64,000 nt of DNA. It comes from Burkholderia glumae LMG 2196 = ATCC 33617. GTDB taxonomy: Bacteria; Pseudomonadota; Gammaproteobacteria; Burkholderiales; Burkholderiaceae. A program made the position numbers and the translations under genes. Location of the stretch: NCBI RefSeq assembly GCF_000960995.1, contig NZ_CP009434.1, forward strand, positions 1,860,001 through 1,924,000, written 5' to 3'. The notes under the pieces are model-generated. The model was not told the origin of the DNA. It saw only the letters and a list, made by a program, of their open reading frames with translations, and did not search any database. Each line of letters starts with the position of its first letter. Position 1 is the first letter of the stretch. Shown piece after piece: positions 25,339-33,787 of this stretch.

Positions 25339-26727
25339 ATGACGACCCGCAAGCCGATCCGCCTGAACGCATTCGACATGAACTGCGTGGGCCACATCAA
25401 CCACGGCCTCTGGACGCACCCGCGCGACCGCTCGGCCGAATACCATACGCTCGCCTACTGGACCGACCTGGCGCGCCTGCTCGAACGCGGGCTGTTCGAC
25501 GGCCTGTTCATCGCCGACATCGTCGGCGTCTACGACGTGTACGGCGGCTCGCTCGACCTCACGCTGCGCGAATCGATCCAGCTGCCCGTCAACGATCCGA
25601 TGCTGCTGGTCTCGGCGATGGCCGCCGCCACGCGCCATCTCGGCTTCGGCATCACCGTCAACCTGAGCTGCGAGGCGCCCTACCTGCTCGCGCGCCGCTT
25701 CTCGACGCTCGACCACCTGAGCGGCGGGCGCATCGGCTGGAATATCGTGACCGGCTACCTCGACAGCGCCGCGCGCGCGACGGGCCTGACCGGCCAGATC
25801 GCGCACGACGAGCGCTATGCGCGCGCCGATGAATATCTCGAGGTGCTCTACCAGCTCTGGGAAGGCAGCTGGGAAGACGGCGCGGTGCGGCGCGACCGGG
25901 CCGCGCGCGTGTTCGCCGACCCGGCGAAGGTGCATCGCATCACGCATCGCGGCCGCTTCTACGAGGTGGACGGCTACCATCTCGCCGAGCCTTCGCCGCA
26001 GCGCACGCCGGTGCTGTTCCAGGCCGGCTCGTCGCGGCGCGGCCAGGCGTTCGCGGCGCGCCACGCCGAATGCGTGTTCATTTCGAGCGGCAGCCGCGAA
26101 GGCACGCGCCAGCTGGTGGCCGCGCTGCGGCGGCAGGCGGCCGAGGCGGGACGCGACCCGGGCGCCCTGAAGATCTTCATGGGCGTGACGGTGGTCGTGG
26201 GCCGCAGCGAGGCCGAGGCACGCGACAAGTACGCCGACTACGCGCGCCACGCGAGCCCCGAGGCCGGCCTCGCGCATTTCGCGGCCGGCACCGGGGTGGA
26301 CTACGCGGCCTTCGCGCTCGACGACGAGATCACGCCGGCCGACGGCAGCAAGCCGCGCGGCATCGAATCGTCGCTGCAGCGCGCGACCGACGGCCGGCGC
26401 GGCACGACCGTGCGCGACCTGCTCGGCCAGATGACGCTCGGCGGCCGCTACGCGACCATCGTCGGCGACCCGGTGCAGGTGGCCGACGCCCTGACCGGCT
26501 GGATCGACGACACCGACATCGACGGCTTCAACCTCACCCGCACCGTCACGCCGGAAAGCTACGAGGACTTCATCGACCTGGTGGTCCCCGAGCTGCAAGC
26601 GCGCGGCCGCTACAAGCGTGCCTACGCCGACGGCACGCTGCGCGAGAAGCTGTTCGGCGCCGGCCCGACGCTGCCCGCCACGCACGCGGGCGCCGGCTAC
26701 CGGCGGGCCCCCTCCGATCCGGCGTAG
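25339..26727 (+). CDS. FMN-dependent monooxygenase (NtaA/SnaA/DszA family)
   Basis: A 462-residue flavin-dependent monooxygenase related to nitrilotriacetate monooxygenase component A and DmoA. Landmarks are HINHGLWTHPRD near the N-terminus, FDGLFIADIVGVYDVY, GRIGWNIVTGYLDSAAR with the family's WN-V/T motif, and PVLFQAGSSRRGQAFAA. Such enzymes use FMNH2 from a separate reductase to oxygenate amines, sulfides or sulfonates. No reductase gene is adjacent. Start chosen at 25339, where homology-like sequence begins (MTTRKPIRLNAF); an ATG at 25294 is possible. Substrate unknown; a link to the neighbouring amine pathway is only suggestive. Confidence 0.88.
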   Translation: MTTRKPIRLNAFDMNCVGHINHGLWTHPRDRSAEYHTLAYWTDLARLLERGLFDGLFIADIVGVYDVYGGSLDLTLRESIQLPVNDPMLLVSAMAAATRHLGFGITVNLSCEAPYLLARRFSTLDHLSGGRIGWNIVTGYLDSAARATGLTGQIAHDERYARADEYLEVLYQLWEGSWEDGAVRRDRAARVFADPAKVHRITHRGRFYEVDGYHLAEPSPQRTPVLFQAGSSRRGQAFAARHAECVFISSGSREGTRQLVAALRRQAAEAGRDPGALKIFMGVTVVVGRSEAEARDKYADYARHASPEAGLAHFAAGTGVDYAAFALDDEITPADGSKPRGIESSLQRATDGRRGTTVRDLLGQMTLGGRYATIVGDPVQVADALTGWIDDTDIDGFNLTRTVTPESYEDFIDLVVPELQARGRYKRAYADGTLREKLFGAGPTLPATHAGAGYRRAPSDPA

Positions 26728-27302
26728 CGCGGCGCCGGGCGGCCCGCTCGCGCAATCCAGCCTGTCACGCCCGAGCCGGCCAGCAGACCGCTCGCCTCGG
26801 GTGCCGCCTTCGCCCCCGGCCGAGCGCGGCCCGGCCGGCTCGCTTGGCAAGCGCCGGCCTGACGCCCGACGCACGACTGGGCCCGCGCCGCCGCAGAAAC
26901 GCCGGGGCGCACCGGCATCGACAACGGCTGGGGCATGAAAGAATCCGCTCGCCCCCAGATTTATCATTTCGGGATTTTGCCGGATCAGCCGCGAAAATAA
27001 AATTTTATCCTACTAAAAAAAGAAACAATAGAATTTAAATTCTCTTATTATTTTAATTTAGAATATAAAATCCTTCTTTTTAGCCAGAAAAGCTTTCAAT
27101 CAGTAATTTGAATTGATAAATTTGATAGCCCTGGTGACAGATTCCCGATGGGTTGCCGTTATCCCGACAGCGCTATCAAGGAAGGCGCCAAACGCCCGGC
27201 GACGTTTACCGCACCTCACGCCAATGCCCCGGCGCAACGCAACGAGGCGGGCAGCGTCGCCTGGCTGGTCTGCCACAGAACGTCAACGAGAAAGGAAGGG
27301 AT
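26728..27302. other. Intergenic region with AT-rich island
   Basis: This 575-bp stretch has no convincing gene. Its centre, roughly 26985-27120, is strongly AT-rich against a GC-rich background and includes the palindrome GAATTTAAATTC near 27033. The chemoreceptor promoter must lie in its right part. The base composition suggests a junction of acquired DNA or a site for a nucleoid protein. Confidence 0.6.
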
Positions 27303-27779
27303 ATGAATAATTTTATGCAATCCATAAAATTCAAGATCCTGGCATCAATGGTTTTTTGTTTTTTCCTCATGCTGGTCATCAGTATTTTCGGAATCTCCGC
27401 CATCTTTGAAATGAGGAAAAACGTCAGGGAATCCTATACTGAAGTGACCGTCCCGATCCAGGATCTGGCGGAAATTCGGGCAACGCAACTCGATATCCGG
27501 CTTCAATTCAGAAGAATACAGGCATTCCGCGAGCCGCAGAAAACACAAACGGCCGTGGATGCCGTCAAGCTGGATCTGGCGACCATGAAAAAAGCCTGGG
27601 CGGACTACTATCCGCTGCACGTCAGCAGCCCGCAGGAAAAATCGGTGGCGGACGCGATCGACGCCGGCCTGCCCGATTTTCAGAAGCTCACGGAACACAT
27701 CACGGATCTTTTCGCCAGCGGCAACTATGATGGCGCGGCGGAAATGGTCGATCAGCACGCGAACGCCTCCACCGAATTA

Positions 27780-28644
27780 GAGCCGCTAACATAACCTAGA
27801 CATGACGTAGCAGAAGTCGTATCGTCTGCGATATGGCAAGACGCAAAATCAGCAACGAGTTGTGGGTGGAGCTGGAACCGCTGATTCCGGAATTCACCCC
27901 ATCGCCCAAGGGCGGACGGCGGCGCACGGTCGATGACCGAGCTGCGCTCAACGGCATCCTATATGTGCTGCAAACCGGTATCCCGTGGGAAGACCTCCCG
28001 CAAGAACTGGGCTTCGGCAGTGGCATGACGTGTTGGCGACGTCTGCGAGACTGGCAAGCGGCCGGTGTATGGCGCCGGCTGCATCTGGCGATGCTGCGTC
28101 GGCTGCGTGAGCACGACCAGATCGATTGGGAACGCGCCAGCCTCGATGGAGCCAGCGTCTCCAGCCCCCGGGGGGCCAGGAAACCGGCCCCAACCCGACC
28201 GACCGCGGCAAGCTCGGATCGAAGCGACACATCGTCGTAGATGCACGCGGCATTCCTCTGGCCGTCACGATCACGGGAGCCAACCGCCACGATTCGATGG
28301 CATTCGAGTCCACGCTCGATGCCATTCCTGCGGTACCCGGGCTGAACGGTCCGCCACGCAAGCGCCCGAGCAAACTGCACGCTGACAAAGGGTATGACTT
28401 CGGGCGTTGTCGACGTTATCTGAGACAGCGCGGCATCAAGGCTCGTATTGCACGCCGCGGTATCGAAAGCAGCGAACGGCTGGGCAGGCATCGTTGGGTC
28501 GTCGAGCGTACGCATGCCTGGTTCGCCGGATTCGGCAAGCTTCGAATTCGCTTCGAACGACGCCTCGATATTCATACCGCTCTGCTTGTCCTGGCTGCCG
28601 CCGTCATCTGCTCCAGATTCGTGGATGACTTGTGTTAGCGACTC
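27780..28644 (+). mobile_element. IS5-family insertion sequence (IS427-like), 865 bp
   Basis: Imperfect terminal inverted repeats begin GAGCCGCTAACATAA on the left (27780) and, read inward, GAGTCGCTAACACAA on the right (ending 28644). Both ends are flanked by TTA (27777-27779 and 28645-28647), a 3-bp target duplication. Two overlapping transposase frames are inside. Length, repeats, TNA target and split transposase fit the IS427 group of IS5; the exact ISfinder name was not determined. Confidence 0.93.
27833..28638 (+). CDS. IS5-family transposase, two frames joined by -1 frameshift
   Basis: Frame A (27833-28240, 135 codons) carries the N-terminal domain and the first catalytic aspartate in ASLDGASVSS. 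Frame B (28126-28638) carries the second aspartate region (GANRHDSMAFE) and the glutamate in RWVVERTHAWF, completing the DDE triad. The frames differ by -1 and their homology joins at a run of six G (28170-28175) after five C, a plausible slippage site. IS427-type elements normally make the full transposase by programmed frameshifting, so the split need not be a mutation. Whether the element is active is unknown. Confidence 0.85.
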
Positions 28645-29319
28645 TTACTCAAAATCATCGCCCAGGACATCCTGATCAATGACGATCAGGCAAAGGACTA
28701 TGCCCGGACCAGCGACGAAGAGGCGAATTTCGTGGCCCGGGTGGCGATCGCGCTGCTGGCGGCAGGGGTACTCGTCATCATCGCCGCCTGCGTCTATCTT
28801 TTTCGCGCCATCGGCCGGCCGCTGGACGAGGCCATCCATTTGGCGAACCATATTGCAGGGGGGCAGCTCGAGAATACGATTCGCGCCGACGCCAGTGGGG
28901 AATTTGGCGATTTATTGCGTGCCCTGTCGGCGATGGATGCCAATCTGACGAAGATGGTGCGCGGAATACAAAGCTCCGCGAACTCGGTCACGCTCGCCGC
29001 GAGCGAAATCGCGAGCGGCAACATCGACCTGTCGGCAAGAACCGAGCAGCAGGCGGCCTCGCTGGAGGAAACCGCGGCCAGCATGACGCAGATTACGCAA
29101 ACCGTGAAGCAGAATGCGGAAAACGCGAAGCAGGCGAACGCCTTGGCGGCCAGCGCGACCGGGCTGGCCGATAGCGGCGATGCCTCCGTGCATGCGATGA
29201 TCGGCGAGATATCGCGCATCAGCGATAGCTCGGCCAAGATCTCGGAAATCACCGGCATGATCGAGTCGATCGCCTTCCAGACCAACATCCTGGCGCTGAA
29301 CGCGGCCGTGGAAGCTGCC

Positions 29320-29357
<38 letters not shown>

Positions 29358-29909
29358 GAGCGAGGTGCGAAACCTCGCGCAGCGTTCGGCTGCGGCGGCC
29401 AAGGAGATCAAGGCCCTGATCTCGTCTTCCGTGGAGATGATCCATCAAGGTTCGAAACAAGCCGGGGAAGTCGGCACGACGATGGCGGAGGTCCGAATCG
29501 CGATCAAACGAGTGTCGGACATCGTCAACGAGATGGCAGCGGCCTCCGAAGAGCAAAGCCGCGGCATCGAACAAGTCAATCAAGCGGTCTCCCAGATGGA
29601 CGCCGTCACCCAACAAAACGCCGCGTTGGTCGAAGAGGCCGCCGCATCCGCCCAGTCTTTGGATCAGCAGGCGGCCAGCCTCAGGCAAGCCGCCTCGGAA
29701 TTTCATTTGGCCTCGTCCCGATAGAAACGCGGCAGGTTGGCGAATCGCGGCCGTCTCGGCGGCTCGCTCGGGCTGCCGCGGCGGCCCGGCGGGATCTGCG
29801 GATGCGCCTGCCGGCCGCGTCGGCCGTGGGACACGCCAGCGAGCACGGCATGCAGCCGCGCCGCCGCGAGGCGCTACCGGCACGGCCGCGCGGCGAGGCG
29901 CATTGGAAA

Positions 29910-31979
29910 CTAGGCCATCGAAGGATCGGTGACCCCCGGCGCACCGATTTCGACGTGTCCCGCGAACTGGCGCAGGAAGCGCGCGTCGGCATCGCAAGTG
30001 ATGCCGAGGTCGTACCACCTCTTGCTGGCAGCCAGCGACCATGGCACCTGGACCGTTTGGCCGGCCGCCACGCTCACCGATTGCGCAGCGACACCGTAGC
30101 GATTGTCCGTGATCCGGAACGTCACGCCGGCTTTGCCGGTGTTGACCAGGTTGACGGCAAGGTCGCCGGCGGTGACTTCATAACAGACGGTCGCTTCTTG
30201 GCTGCTCGCGCTCGTGCCCGACGAAACAAAGCGGCGGACGAAGCCGTTCGGCGCGATCACCGTCAAGTCATAGGCCGAGGCCACCGCTGCCCCGCCGGCA
30301 AAGCGCCAACTGTCGGACAACTTGCTGTTTGCGTCCACCGTATAGCGTTTGACCGATGTCGGCGTGCCTGCCGAATACACGGCAAAGCCGGCCGCGACAC
30401 TGCCCGTGTTGATGAAGCTCAGCGTGATGGTCGACGCGCTCAGGTCTTGAGCCGCATCGACAAACAGCTCATAGGGAAGCGCACGCGCGTTCCGGCTGCC
30501 CCGCTCCTGTTGCGACGGCACCTGGGTGACGGGCACGGTGGGTGGCGCAAGCGTGCTCTGGGCTGCCGCGGCGGCACTCAATCCCGCCACGGAAGGCACC
30601 GACACGGCGCTCGCATCAGGGCTCGTGAAGTCGAAGGCGGACGTCAGATCGCCACAAATCGCGCGGCGCCAGGCGCTGATGTTGGGCTCCACGACGCCGA
30701 AGCGCTTCTCGATGAATTTGATGATGGAGGTGTGATCGAATACCTCGGAGCAGGTCCAGGCTCCCTTGGACCACGGGGAGACGACGAACATCGGCACCCG
30801 CGCGCCCAGCCCGACCGGGCCGGATGGATTGGTGCTGCTGCCCGCATAGAACTCGTTGGCGGTGGCAACATTCGACAAGCCCTCACGGCTCGACATCGGC
30901 GGCGACGGCGGAACGACGTGGTCGAAGAAACCGTCGTTTTCATCGTAGGTAATGAACAGCGCGGTTTTGCTCCAGGTATCCGGATTCGACGTCAAGGCAT
31001 CCAGCACGGCGGCGATGTATGTCGCACCGTCCGCCGGCGAGCGGGCCGGATGCTCCGAACAGAGGTAGGGAGGCAAGAGCCAGGAGACCTGGGGGAGCGT
31101 GCCGGCTTTGACGTCGTTCGTCAGCTCGGCCAGGGTTCGCTTCGTCGTGGCATTCGCGACGAGCGCCGGATCGGCATCGGCGGCGGTATAGGCTTGGAAG
31201 AAATTCAGTACGTTGTACGGATTCGGGTAGTCGAGGTTCGTCGAACCCGCGGGGTTGGGCGTCAGCGAGGTCCTGAACGGCTCGCTACCGTCCGAGCCTT
31301 GGTACACGCGCCAGCTGACTCCGGCCTTTTGCAGCCGCTCCGGGTACGTCGTCCACGTGAAGACATGGGCCGGCGTGTTGTCGATCAGTGGTCCGCCGCC
31401 GGTGCCGGCGACGTCGATCATGCCGGTCATCAGATGAAGACGATTGGTGTTGGTCGGCCCCAGGCAGGATGCAAAATACGCGTCGCATACCGTAAACGCG
31501 TCGGCCAACGCGTAGTGAAAGGGAATGTCGTTGCGCGCGAAATGCCCCATGGTGAGCCCCCCTTTAGCGGGCACCCAATTATCCCAGCGGCCGTCGTTCC
31601 AGGCCGCATGGCCGTCCGACCAGCCGTGCGGCAGCGAGCTGATGGTTTGCGCGCGCGTGGCATTACTATCGAGATGGAAAGTCGTTACGTAGCCACCCTG
31701 TCCGTCGGGCTGATTGAAGATCGAGGCTTGGGCATCGACGGGAAGCGTCGATCTGTCGTTGAATCCGCGAAATCCCGCGTGATGCCCAAGATAGTGATCG
31801 AACGAGCGATTTTCCTGCATGAGCACGACCACGTGCTCGACATCATTGATCGTGCCTGTCTTCGACGAGGCAGGGATGGCGAGGGCGCGCCGGATGCTGG
31901 CCGGCAAGAGAGATATCGCGCCCGCTGCCCCAAGCACCTTTGCCGATTTTTTTATAAAGTCCCGGCGATTCGATTTCAT
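29910..31979 (-). CDS. Phosphocholine-type phospholipase C, Tat-exported
   Basis: A 689-residue secreted enzyme of the bacterial phospholipase C/acid phosphatase family. The N-terminus is a twin-arginine signal (SNRRDFIKKSAKVLGAAGA). The catalytic domain starts with VEHVVVLMQENRSFDHYLG and includes DENDGFFDHVVPP and GLGARVPMFVVSPWSKG; two C-terminal beta-domains (DUF756-like, about residues 500-670) follow, as in PlcH/PlcN. It hydrolyses phosphatidylcholine or related lipids outside the cytoplasm and can aid phosphate supply or virulence. The ATG at 31979 is preferred because it places the RR motif at residues 5-6; an upstream TTG is possible. A short lipoprotein gene ends about 20 bp upstream. 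Confidence 0.92.
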   Translation of the reverse strand: MKSNRRDFIKKSAKVLGAAGAISLLPASIRRALAIPASSKTGTINDVEHVVVLMQENRSFDHYLGHHAGFRGFNDRSTLPVDAQASIFNQPDGQGGYVTTFHLDSNATRAQTISSLPHGWSDGHAAWNDGRWDNWVPAKGGLTMGHFARNDIPFHYALADAFTVCDAYFASCLGPTNTNRLHLMTGMIDVAGTGGGPLIDNTPAHVFTWTTYPERLQKAGVSWRVYQGSDGSEPFRTSLTPNPAGSTNLDYPNPYNVLNFFQAYTAADADPALVANATTKRTLAELTNDVKAGTLPQVSWLLPPYLCSEHPARSPADGATYIAAVLDALTSNPDTWSKTALFITYDENDGFFDHVVPPSPPMSSREGLSNVATANEFYAGSSTNPSGPVGLGARVPMFVVSPWSKGAWTCSEVFDHTSIIKFIEKRFGVVEPNISAWRRAICGDLTSAFDFTSPDASAVSVPSVAGLSAAAAAQSTLAPPTVPVTQVPSQQERGSRNARALPYELFVDAAQDLSASTITLSFINTGSVAAGFAVYSAGTPTSVKRYTVDANSKLSDSWRFAGGAAVASAYDLTVIAPNGFVRRFVSSGTSASSQEATVCYEVTAGDLAVNLVNTGKAGVTFRITDNRYGVAAQSVSVAAGQTVQVPWSLAASKRWYDLGITCDADARFLRQFAGHVEIGAPGVTDPSMA

Positions 31980-31999
31980 GGCTTTATCTTGTCGGCTCG

Positions 32000-32134
32000 T
32001 CAATTGCCGCAGTGATACACTTTCTTCACGGCCGGCGCTGGATTGCCGGCGCTATCGTCACTGCCGCCGCACCCCGCAAGACTCGCACCAATCAAGAGCA
32101 ACAAGAAACACCCGGCGACGCGAGTTCTCTTCAT
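32000..32134 (-). CDS. Small lipoprotein, 44 residues, upstream of phospholipase C
   Basis: A short frame from the ATG at 32134 (an in-frame ATG at 32140 is two codons earlier) to a TGA at 32000-32002. It starts MKRTRVAGCFLLLLIGASLA, followed by GCGGSDD: a basic n-region, hydrophobic core and lipobox LAGC (cysteine at residue 21). The mature part is only about 24 residues and ends VYHCGN. GAGG lies about ten bases before the upper ATG. The stop is about 20 bp before the phospholipase ATG on the same strand, so co-expression is likely. Function unknown; a chaperone-like or immunity/regulatory role for the enzyme is conceivable, not shown. It is too short to be called by default gene finders. 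Confidence 0.7.
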   Translation of the reverse strand: MKRTRVAGCFLLLLIGASLAGCGGSDDSAGNPAPAVKKVYHCGN

Positions 32135-32319
32135 CCTCATCCGGCAACGGCCTCGTTTCATTTAAACCGAGGCATGCTCCGTCATTTCCATGGCCTCAGT
32201 ATGACTGGCCGCTTTCTATGCCATTTCACCAATCCGTGGGAGGCCAAGCGGAAAGCGCGCAGCGAGGGCCTGCCGTCACGCATGTCCGGCGCGATCGCCG
32301 GTGGCGCGCCCCTGCCGCG

Positions 32320-33783
32320 TCATCCCCGCGCGTCGACGGTCGCGTCGACGGGCCCTTGCAGCGCCGTGCCGTCGGCCGGGCTCGCGTCCCGGTCCGTCAA
32401 TCCGCCGCCGAGCGCCTTGTAGAGCGAGACGGCGTTGCCGAGCGCGCTGCGGCGAAGTTCCAGCAGTGCCTGCCGTGCCGCGTAGAGCTGCCGCTGCGAA
32501 TCGAGCAGCTCCAGCCGCCCCTCCACGCCTGCGAGGTAGCGCAGCTTGGACAGTTCCATGCGGCGCTCGGCGCTCGATACCACGCGCGCCTGCGCCTCGA
32601 TCTGCCGTCCATAGGTTTCTTGACCGGCGAGGCCATCGGCCACTTCGCGGAACGCGGCCTGGATGGCCTTTTCGTACTCGGCAACGGCACTGGACTTACG
32701 CAGTTGCGCCAGCCGCAGTTCGGCACGCAGCCTTCCTGCCTGGAAGATCGGCACGGTGATCTGCGGCGCAAAGCTCCAGGCCCGGCTGCCGCCGTCGAAC
32801 AGCCCGTGCATGGCCGGACTCGCATAACCGAGCGCGGCGGTCAGCGACAGGCGCGGGAAGAACGCGGCGCGCGCGGCGCCGATCTCGGCATTGGCGGCAA
32901 CCAGGCTTTGCTCGGCTTGCAGAATGTCGGGACGGCGAAGCAACAGATCGGACGGCAGCCCCGCCGGCAACCGGGTCACCACCGGTTGCGCGTCCAAGGG
33001 AATCGATGCCGGCAGATTCGCCGGAAGGTCGGTGCCGATCAGCAGCCGCAGCGCGTTGCGCGACTGTGCCACGGCGCGCCCGCGCGCTTCCAGGTCGGCT
33101 TGGGCGCTGGCGACCTGAGCTTCGGCCTGGGCCACATCCAGGCCGCTGCTCTGGTTGGCCGCTTTCAATTTGCGCGCCAGGTCCAGCGATTGGCGCCAGT
33201 CCGCCAGCGTGCGCTCGGCCAGGCGGTGCTGCGCTTGCGCCAGACGCTCGGCGAAATAGGCATCGGCGATCGCGCCGACCAAGGCGATCTGCGTCGCTCG
33301 GCGCCCTTGCTCGCTGGCAAGGTAGCGGGCGAAGGCGGCCTCGGACAAGGAGCGCACGCGGCCGAACAGATCGACCTCGAAGGCATTGAGGCCGAGACTG
33401 AGGACGTACTGCTCCTGGACTGCCGCGGGCACGGCCGGGCCGAGCTCGCTGCCGGCCACCGTGCGCTGGCGAGTGGCGCTGGCGGTCGCCTCGATCGACG
33501 GCAGCCGGGCCGCGCGCTGAATGCCGTATTGGGCACGGACGGCCTCGACGTTCAGAACCGCCAGGCGCAGGTCGCGGTTGTGGCCCAGCCCCAGTTCGAT
33601 CAGGCGTTGCAGGCGCGGGTCGCGGAACATCGTGCGCCAGCCGAGATCGGCGGCATGCGCCTGGGTGGCGCGGCCGGCCTCGGTCGGGAAGGTGGCGGGC
33701 ACCGGCGGCTCGGGTTTGACCAGCGCGGGGTCCAGCGAGCATGCCGACACCGTCAGCAACAGTAGAACCATGAGTGCGCGCAT
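32320..33783 (-). CDS. RND efflux outer-membrane lipoprotein (OprM/NodT family)
   Basis: A 487-residue outer-membrane channel of the TolC-like NodT family. The N-terminus is a lipoprotein signal with cleavage before C15 (LLTVSAC). Two repeats of the family are visible, each with long helical segments and the conserved NxxxL(x)nA(x)nR-type stretches (GLGHNRDLRLAVLNVEAVRAQY; VAANAEIGAARAAFFPRLSLT). It would form the periplasmic and outer-membrane duct of a tripartite drug efflux pump. It is the third gene of the operon, 4 bp after the inner-membrane pump gene. Confidence 0.93.
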   Translation of the reverse strand: MRALMVLLLLTVSACSLDPALVKPEPPVPATFPTEAGRATQAHAADLGWRTMFRDPRLQRLIELGLGHNRDLRLAVLNVEAVRAQYGIQRAARLPSIEATASATRQRTVAGSELGPAVPAAVQEQYVLSLGLNAFEVDLFGRVRSLSEAAFARYLASEQGRRATQIALVGAIADAYFAERLAQAQHRLAERTLADWRQSLDLARKLKAANQSSGLDVAQAEAQVASAQADLEARGRAVAQSRNALRLLIGTDLPANLPASIPLDAQPVVTRLPAGLPSDLLLRRPDILQAEQSLVAANAEIGAARAAFFPRLSLTAALGYASPAMHGLFDGGSRAWSFAPQITVPIFQAGRLRAELRLAQLRKSSAVAEYEKAIQAAFREVADGLAGQETYGRQIEAQARVVSSAERRMELSKLRYLAGVEGRLELLDSQRQLYAARQALLELRRSALGNAVSLYKALGGGLTDRDASPADGTALQGPVDATVDARG

Positions 33784-33787
33784 GACA

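Noticed and set aside
27780..28644. Transposase called as a degraded pseudogene
   Set aside because: Both terminal repeats, the target duplication and all three catalytic residues across two frames are present; split frames are normal for this group.
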